DNA of 9,763 nucleotides, from the NCBI GenBank assembly GCA_000715855.1, contig KL571260.1, positions 1 to 9,763 on the forward strand. The letters are read 5' to 3'. Positions 6,156 to 9,763 of this stretch are shown here, one piece after another; positions within the stretch are counted from its first letter, which is position 1, and each line of letters starts with the position of its first letter. The stretch is from Actinoplanes liguriensis. Its GTDB lineage: Bacteria > Actinomycetota > Actinomycetes > Mycobacteriales > Micromonosporaceae. Position numbers and translations under genes: made by a program. Under the pieces are notes generated by a model. The model ran no database searches and was not told the origin of the DNA. It saw nothing but the letters and a program-made list of their open reading frames with translations.

Positions 6156-7094
6156 TTGGCGATCATCACCGCCACCCGACCGGTGGACCGCAGCTCGGCG
6201 GCGGCGCCGGCCAGGGCCCGTCGCGGCCGCAAGATCCGCGACAACCTCACCGGGTACACGTTCCTGGCCGGGGCGATCCTCTGCTTCGCCGTCTTCACCT
6301 GGTACCCGATGGTCCGCGGGATCATCATGAGCTTCCAGAAGACCCGGCGCGGCGTGACCACCTGGGTCGGCTTGGACAACTACACCCGGATCTTCGCCGA
6401 CCCGAGCTTCTGGCCCGCCTGGAAGAACACCGTCTACTTCACCGTGCTGGCCCTGGTCGTCGGTTACGCGGTGCCGTTCTTCGTGGCGATCCTGCTGAAC
6501 GAGCTGCGCCACGCCAAGGGCTACCTGCGCATCCTGGTGTACCTGCCGGTGATGCTGCCGCCGGCCTCGGCGCTGTTCCTCTTCAAGTTCTACGCGTACG
6601 ACCCGAGCGACGCCGGCCTGTTCAACGCGGTCCTGAAGTTCCTGCACCTGCCCACCTCGCAGTGGATGCAGTCGCCGGGCGCCACGATGCCGGCCATGGT
6701 GATCGCCTCGACCTGGATGAACATGGGCAGCGCGGTGCTGATCTACCTGGCGTCGCTGCAGAACATCCCCGGCGAGCTCTACGAGGCGGCCGAGCTCGAC
6801 GGCGCCGGGCTCTGGCGGCGGATCTGGAACGTGACGATCCCGCAGACCAGGCTGATCCTCGGCCTGCTCGCGATGATGCAGATCGTCGCCACGATGCAGG
6901 TCTTCGTCGAGCCGCTGATCCTGGCCAACGGCGCCGGCACGCAGGACTCGGCGACCACCGTGGCGTACCTGATCTACCAGCACGGCTTCTTCCAGAACGA
7001 CCTCAACGGCGCCGCGGCGCTCGGGGTGGTCATGCTCGGGGCGCTGGCCGTCTTCTCCGCCTTCTACCTGCGTCTGACGACGAAGAACGATTGA
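6156..7094 (+). CDS. Sugar ABC transporter permease (MalF/AglF-like)
   Basis: Integral membrane subunit of the CUT1 importer, 312 residues. Six hydrophobic segments are visible: near GYTFLAGAILCFAVFTWYPM, TVYFTVLALVVGYAVPFFVA, LVYLPVMLPPASALFLF, MVIASTWMNMGSAVLIYLA, LILGLLAMMQIVATMQVFV and LGVVMLGALAVFSAFYL. The cytoplasmic coupling loop is canonical, Glu210-Ala-Ala-Glu-Leu-Asp-Gly-Ala, followed by the I-P of NVTIPQTR; this loop docks onto the transport ATPase. The TTG start at 6156 is supported by AGGAG seven bases upstream and a family-like N-terminus with an arginine-rich stretch (RARRGRK) before the first membrane segment. It lies 56 bp after the binding-protein gene across a GC hairpin and 11 bp before the second permease. 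Confidence 0.94.
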   Translation: MAIITATRPVDRSSAAAPARARRGRKIRDNLTGYTFLAGAILCFAVFTWYPMVRGIIMSFQKTRRGVTTWVGLDNYTRIFADPSFWPAWKNTVYFTVLALVVGYAVPFFVAILLNELRHAKGYLRILVYLPVMLPPASALFLFKFYAYDPSDAGLFNAVLKFLHLPTSQWMQSPGATMPAMVIASTWMNMGSAVLIYLASLQNIPGELYEAAELDGAGLWRRIWNVTIPQTRLILGLLAMMQIVATMQVFVEPLILANGAGTQDSATTVAYLIYQHGFFQNDLNGAAALGVVMLGALAVFSAFYLRLTTKND

Positions 7095-7105
7095 GGATTG
7101 AACGG

Positions 7106-7993
7106 ATGGCACAGGACTCCGGCTCCCGCACGCTGATCTCGGCCGCTCAGCTCCAGCGCGGCAAGGGCAAATACGTCTACTGGACACTGCTGACGCTGGT
7201 CGTCCTCGGGTTCACCCTGGTCTTCATCGGCCCGCTGTACTGGATGGTCACCGGCGCGCTGAAGACCGGCCAGGAGGTGGCGCAGACCCCGCCGACGCTG
7301 TGGCCGCGGCACCCGAACTTCAGCAACTACACCAGCGCGTGGCAGAACCTGAACCTCGGCAAGCTGCTGTTCAACACGTTCTACTACGCGGCCGGCGCGG
7401 TGCTCTTCCAGCTGGTCCTGGACACCGCCGCGGCGTACGCCTTCTCCAAGCTGCGCCCGGCGCTGGGCAACGTGATCCTCGGCGCGATGCTGGGCACCCT
7501 GATGATCCCGACCATCGTCCTGGTCGTCCCGCAGTACGTGACCGTGATCGACCTGCCGGTCCTGCACCTCAACATGCTCGACTCGCCGTTCGCGATCTGG
7601 CTGCCGCTGGTCACCAACGCGTTCAACATCTTCCTGCTGAAGCGGTTCTTCGACTCGATCCCGGACGAGCTGATGGCGGCCGCGCAGGTGGACGGCGCCG
7701 GTCCGCTGCGCACGCTCTGGTCGATCGTCCTGCCGATGTCGCGCCCGATCCTCGGGGTGGTCTCGATCTTCGCGGTGACCTACGTCTGGAAAGACTTCCT
7801 CTGGCCGAAACTGGTCATGCCGTCCCCGGAGACGAGGACGGTCAGCGTCGGCATCTACGCCTTCTCTGGTGGATCGTCGCAGAACGAGATCATCGCGGCC
7901 TCGGTCATCGCGGCGATCCCGACCGTGATCATCTTCCTGATCTTCCAGCGGAACATCATGTCCGGCCTGACCGCGGGCAGCGTCAAGGGCTGA
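7106..7993 (+). CDS. Sugar ABC transporter permease (MalG/AglG-like)
   Basis: Second membrane subunit of the importer, 295 residues, pairing with the preceding permease to form the translocation path. Hydrophobic segments include WTLLTLVVLGFTLVFIGPLYW, AAGAVLFQLVLDTAAAYAFS, VILGAMLGTLMIPTIVLVV, IWLPLVTNAFNIFLLKRFF, VVSIFAVTYVWKDFLW and SVIAAIPTVIIFLIFQ. The coupling loop reads ELMAAAQVDGAGPLRTLWSIVLP, so the usual first Glu of the EAA motif aligns with Ala191; Asp196, Gly197 and the LP are kept. The C-terminus GLTAGSVKG is typical of MalG-type permeases. GAGG lies nine bases before the ATG at 7106, and the 11-bp gap to the upstream gene indicates a shared transcript. Confidence 0.94.
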   Translation: MAQDSGSRTLISAAQLQRGKGKYVYWTLLTLVVLGFTLVFIGPLYWMVTGALKTGQEVAQTPPTLWPRHPNFSNYTSAWQNLNLGKLLFNTFYYAAGAVLFQLVLDTAAAYAFSKLRPALGNVILGAMLGTLMIPTIVLVVPQYVTVIDLPVLHLNMLDSPFAIWLPLVTNAFNIFLLKRFFDSIPDELMAAAQVDGAGPLRTLWSIVLPMSRPILGVVSIFAVTYVWKDFLWPKLVMPSPETRTVSVGIYAFSGGSSQNEIIAASVIAAIPTVIIFLIFQRNIMSGLTAGSVKG

Positions 7994-8014
7994 GCCCGTC
8001 ATCCGGCGACGGCT
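7993..8014 (+). terminator. Weak hairpin after the second permease
   Basis: AGCC-C-GTC (7993-8000) can pair with GACGGCT (8008-8014), giving seven base pairs with one bulged C and a 7-base loop, directly after the permease stop. No T run follows. It may partly separate the transporter transcript from the alpha-glucosidase promoter. Confidence 0.3.
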
Positions 8015-8025
8015 GAGGCTGACCC

Positions 8026-8053
8026 CTTACAGCGCAAAAAATGCTGCAATAAT
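8026..8053 (+). promoter_or_regulatory. Predicted alpha-glucosidase promoter with overlapping operator
   Basis: CTTACA (8026-8031, 4 of 6 to TTGACA) and AATAAT (8048-8053, 5 of 6 to TATAAT) are 16 bases apart in a strikingly AT-rich patch. Transcription would begin near 8060, about 13 bases before the GTG. CTGCAA (8044-8049) overlaps the start of the -10, and CTGC/GCAG arms at 8044-8047 and 8056-8059 bracket it. Repressor binding here would block polymerase directly. TTACAGCGC (8027-8035) resembles the site found after the repressor gene. Confidence 0.5.
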
Positions 8054-8072
8054 ACGCAGAAAGCGAGTTTTC

Positions 8073-9626
8073 GTGTCCGCAAAAGACAGTGCGTGGTGGC
8101 GTGACGCGGTCATCTACCAGGTGTATCCGCGGAGTTTCGCCGACTCCGACGGTGACGGCGTCGGCGACATCGACGGCATCCGCGCGCACCTGGGCCACCT
8201 CCGCGATCTCGGGGTGGACGCGATCTGGATGAGCCCGTGGTACCCGTCGCCGATGGCGGACGCCGGTTACGACGTGGCGGACTTCCGGGACATCGACCCG
8301 GCCTTCGGGACACTGGCCGGCGCCGAGGCCCTGATCGCCGAGGCGCACGCGGCCGGCATCCGGATGATCGTCGACATCGTCCCGAACCACATCTCCTCCG
8401 AGCACCCGTGGTTCAAGGCCGCCATCGCCTCGCCGGACGCACCCGAGCGCGACTACTTCTGGTTCCGGCCGGCCTCGGAGCGGATGCCCACCAACTGGAC
8501 CGGGGAGTTCGGCGGCTCGACCTGGTCGAAGGCGCCCGACGGCTCGTGGTACCTGCACCTGTTCACCCCGGAGCAGCCCGACCTGAACTGGGAGCACCCG
8601 GACGTCAAGGCGGAGTTCGAGGACATCCTGCGGTTCTGGTTCGACCGGGGCGCCGACGGCATCCGGATCGACTCGGCGGCCCTGCTCTTCAAGGACACGA
8701 CCTTTCCCGAGGTACGCGACGGGGAGCCGCACCCGTTCCACGACCTCGACGCGGTGCACGACGTGTACCGGGCGTGGCGGCGCGTCGCCGACGAATACGA
8801 GGGACGGGCGCTGATCGGCGAGGTGTGGATGCCGGAGGTGGAGCGTTTCACGAACTACCTGCGCCCGGACGAGCTGCACGCGGCGTTCAACTTCGACTTC
8901 CTCGGGTGCGCCTGGGATCCGTACCTGATGAAAGCCTGTATCAATCGGACCCTGGACGCTCATGCCACGGTGGGTGCGCCACCGACCTGGGTCCTGTCGA
9001 ACCACGACGTGACCCGGCACGTGACCCGGTACGGCCGGGCCGACACCACGTTCAGCTTCGAGAACAACCTCGACGGCACCCCGGTCGACCTGGAACTGGG
9101 CACGCGGCGGGCACGGGCGGCCGCCCTGCTGTCGCTCTCGCTGCCCGGGGCGACCTACGTGTACCAGGGCGAGGAGCTCGGTCTCTGGGAGAACGAGAAC
9201 ATCCCCGAAGATCAGATCCAGGATCCGATGTACGCCCGCAGGGGCCACACCCGCGACGGATGCCGGGTGCCGTTGCCCTGGTCCGGCGACGAGCCGCCGT
9301 ACGCGTTCACCAGTGCCACGCCGTGGCTCCCGCAGCCGGCCGAGTGGAAGGACCGGACGGTCCAGGCGCAGACCGGCGACCCCAACTCGATGCTGGAGCT
9401 CTACCGCTCGGCGATCCGGCTCCGCCGTACCCAGGAAGCGGATTTTTCCTGGTTGAACCGGGGCGAAGGGGTGCTCGCCTGGACCCGGGGCGACCACTTC
9501 GCGTGCGTGCTCAACCTCTCCGGCGCTCCCGTTCCCCTGCCGGAGCACCGGACCATCGTGCTCGCCAGCGGCCCTCTCGACGGTGACCTCCTCCCCCAGG
9601 ACACCGCGGTCTGGCTGCAGTTGTAG
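8073..9626 (+). CDS. GH13 alpha-glucosidase (oligo-1,6-glucosidase/maltase type)
   Basis: Glycoside hydrolase family 13 enzyme of 517 residues with no signal peptide, so it would act in the cytosol on imported alpha-glucosides and release glucose. The N-terminus shows the family start WWRDAVIYQVYPRSF and the calcium-type loop DSDGDGVGDIDG (residues 24-35). Conserved regions run in order: DIVPNH (101-106), GIRIDSA with Arg198 and the nucleophile Asp200, GEVW with the acid/base Glu250, and NHD with His311 and the transition-state stabiliser Asp312. YVYQGEELGLWE and a short C-terminal beta domain follow. It resembles the actinobacterial AglA/maltase subgroup (probably GH13_30), which often follows aglEFG-like genes. 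The GTG start at 8073 precedes the WWRDA motif by seven codons; its ribosome binding site (AAAGCGAG) is weak. Whether it prefers alpha-1,4, alpha-1,6 or trehalose-like bonds is not readable. Confidence 0.94.
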   Translation: MSAKDSAWWRDAVIYQVYPRSFADSDGDGVGDIDGIRAHLGHLRDLGVDAIWMSPWYPSPMADAGYDVADFRDIDPAFGTLAGAEALIAEAHAAGIRMIVDIVPNHISSEHPWFKAAIASPDAPERDYFWFRPASERMPTNWTGEFGGSTWSKAPDGSWYLHLFTPEQPDLNWEHPDVKAEFEDILRFWFDRGADGIRIDSAALLFKDTTFPEVRDGEPHPFHDLDAVHDVYRAWRRVADEYEGRALIGEVWMPEVERFTNYLRPDELHAAFNFDFLGCAWDPYLMKACINRTLDAHATVGAPPTWVLSNHDVTRHVTRYGRADTTFSFENNLDGTPVDLELGTRRARAAALLSLSLPGATYVYQGEELGLWENENIPEDQIQDPMYARRGHTRDGCRVPLPWSGDEPPYAFTSATPWLPQPAEWKDRTVQAQTGDPNSMLELYRSAIRLRRTQEADFSWLNRGEGVLAWTRGDHFACVLNLSGAPVPLPEHRTIVLASGPLDGDLLPQDTAVWLQL

Positions 9627-9631
9627 GCGAC

Positions 9632-9663
9632 GGGCGCCTCCGGTTCCACCGCCGGCGGCGCCC
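9632..9663 (+). terminator. GC hairpin after the alpha-glucosidase gene
   Basis: GGGCGCCTCCGG (9632-9643) pairs with CCGGCGGCGCCC (9652-9663) with one mismatch and an 8-base loop, starting five bases after the stop codon. There is no T tract, so it is either a GC-type actinobacterial terminator or an mRNA-stabilising or attenuating element before the next gene. Confidence 0.55.
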
Positions 9664-9705
9664 TGAACAACACCCCGGGGGCTGGCCACACCAAGGAAGG
9701 GACCC

Positions 9706-9763
9706 ATGGCCAACCGCACCGCCCCACTCGCTGTCGCAGCCGCCGTCCTCGCGGCTGGCGTCC
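9706..9763 (+). CDS. Start of a probable secreted protein (partial)
   Basis: ATG at 9706 follows the strong ribosome binding site AAGGAAGGG. The 19 visible codons read MANRTAPLAVAAAVLAAGV, a short basic start followed by an Ala/Val/Leu-rich hydrophobic core typical of a Sec signal peptide. The window ends before any cleavage site or domain. It lies 79 bp after the alpha-glucosidase gene, so a secreted amylase, pullulanase or similar extracellular glucan hydrolase would make sense, but that is inference from position only. Confidence 0.65.
   Translation, partial: MANRTAPLAVAAAVLAAGV

Noticed and set aside
5982..9719. Large minus-strand frames opposite the permeases and alpha-glucosidase
   Set aside because: Charged, repetitive shadow translations with no motif. 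The plus-strand proteins have diagnostic membrane and GH13 signatures.
1..9763. CRISPR arrays, tRNA or rRNA genes, insertion sequences, attachment sites
   Set aside because: I saw no regularly spaced repeats, no cloverleaf-like or rRNA sequence, no transposase or integrase, and no terminal inverted repeats.

Overview
The window looks like chromosomal DNA from a high-GC, filamentous-type actinobacterium. G or C dominates third codon positions, GTG and TTG starts are common, and the sugar-uptake layout and MalR-like regulator are typical of Streptomyces and Micromonosporaceae. A chemotaxis-type gene hints at a motile genus such as Actinoplanes, but that is inference. The content is mostly ordinary metabolism. 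The points worth a second look are a broken chemotaxis-type gene, recurring CTGCAA-type sites around the sugar genes, and an unidentified reading frame coupled to kynU.

Left part (1-3149, all minus strand). Read in the direction of transcription, this is a soluble MCP-type signalling-domain gene with a frameshift, a YchJ/UPF0225 SEC-C protein, tryptophan 2,3-dioxygenase (kynA), kynureninase (kynU), and a possible further frame running off the window start. Gaps are 15 and 32 bp, followed by two 4-bp stop/start overlaps, so at least ychJ-kynA-kynU should be one transcript. KynA and KynU carry out the first and third steps of tryptophan catabolism to anthranilate and alanine. The formamidase between them is not visible.

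Middle (3150-3443). A divergent intergenic region of about 294 bp separates the minus-strand genes from a plus-strand sugar locus. It holds candidate operator sites and the ribosome binding sites of both flanking genes.

Right part (3444-9763, all plus strand). A MalR/AglR-like LacI-family repressor is closed by a strong rho-independent terminator. It is followed by a promoter, a sugar-binding lipoprotein and two CUT1 permeases, then a second promoter and a cytoplasmic GH13 alpha-glucosidase, then the first 19 codons of a probable secreted protein. Together they form an import-and-hydrolysis route for alpha-glucosides (maltose, trehalose or isomaltose type; the exact sugar cannot be read from sequence). 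No transport ATPase is encoded here, so a shared MsiK-type ATPase elsewhere is expected. A GC hairpin between the binding-protein and permease genes probably sets their relative expression.
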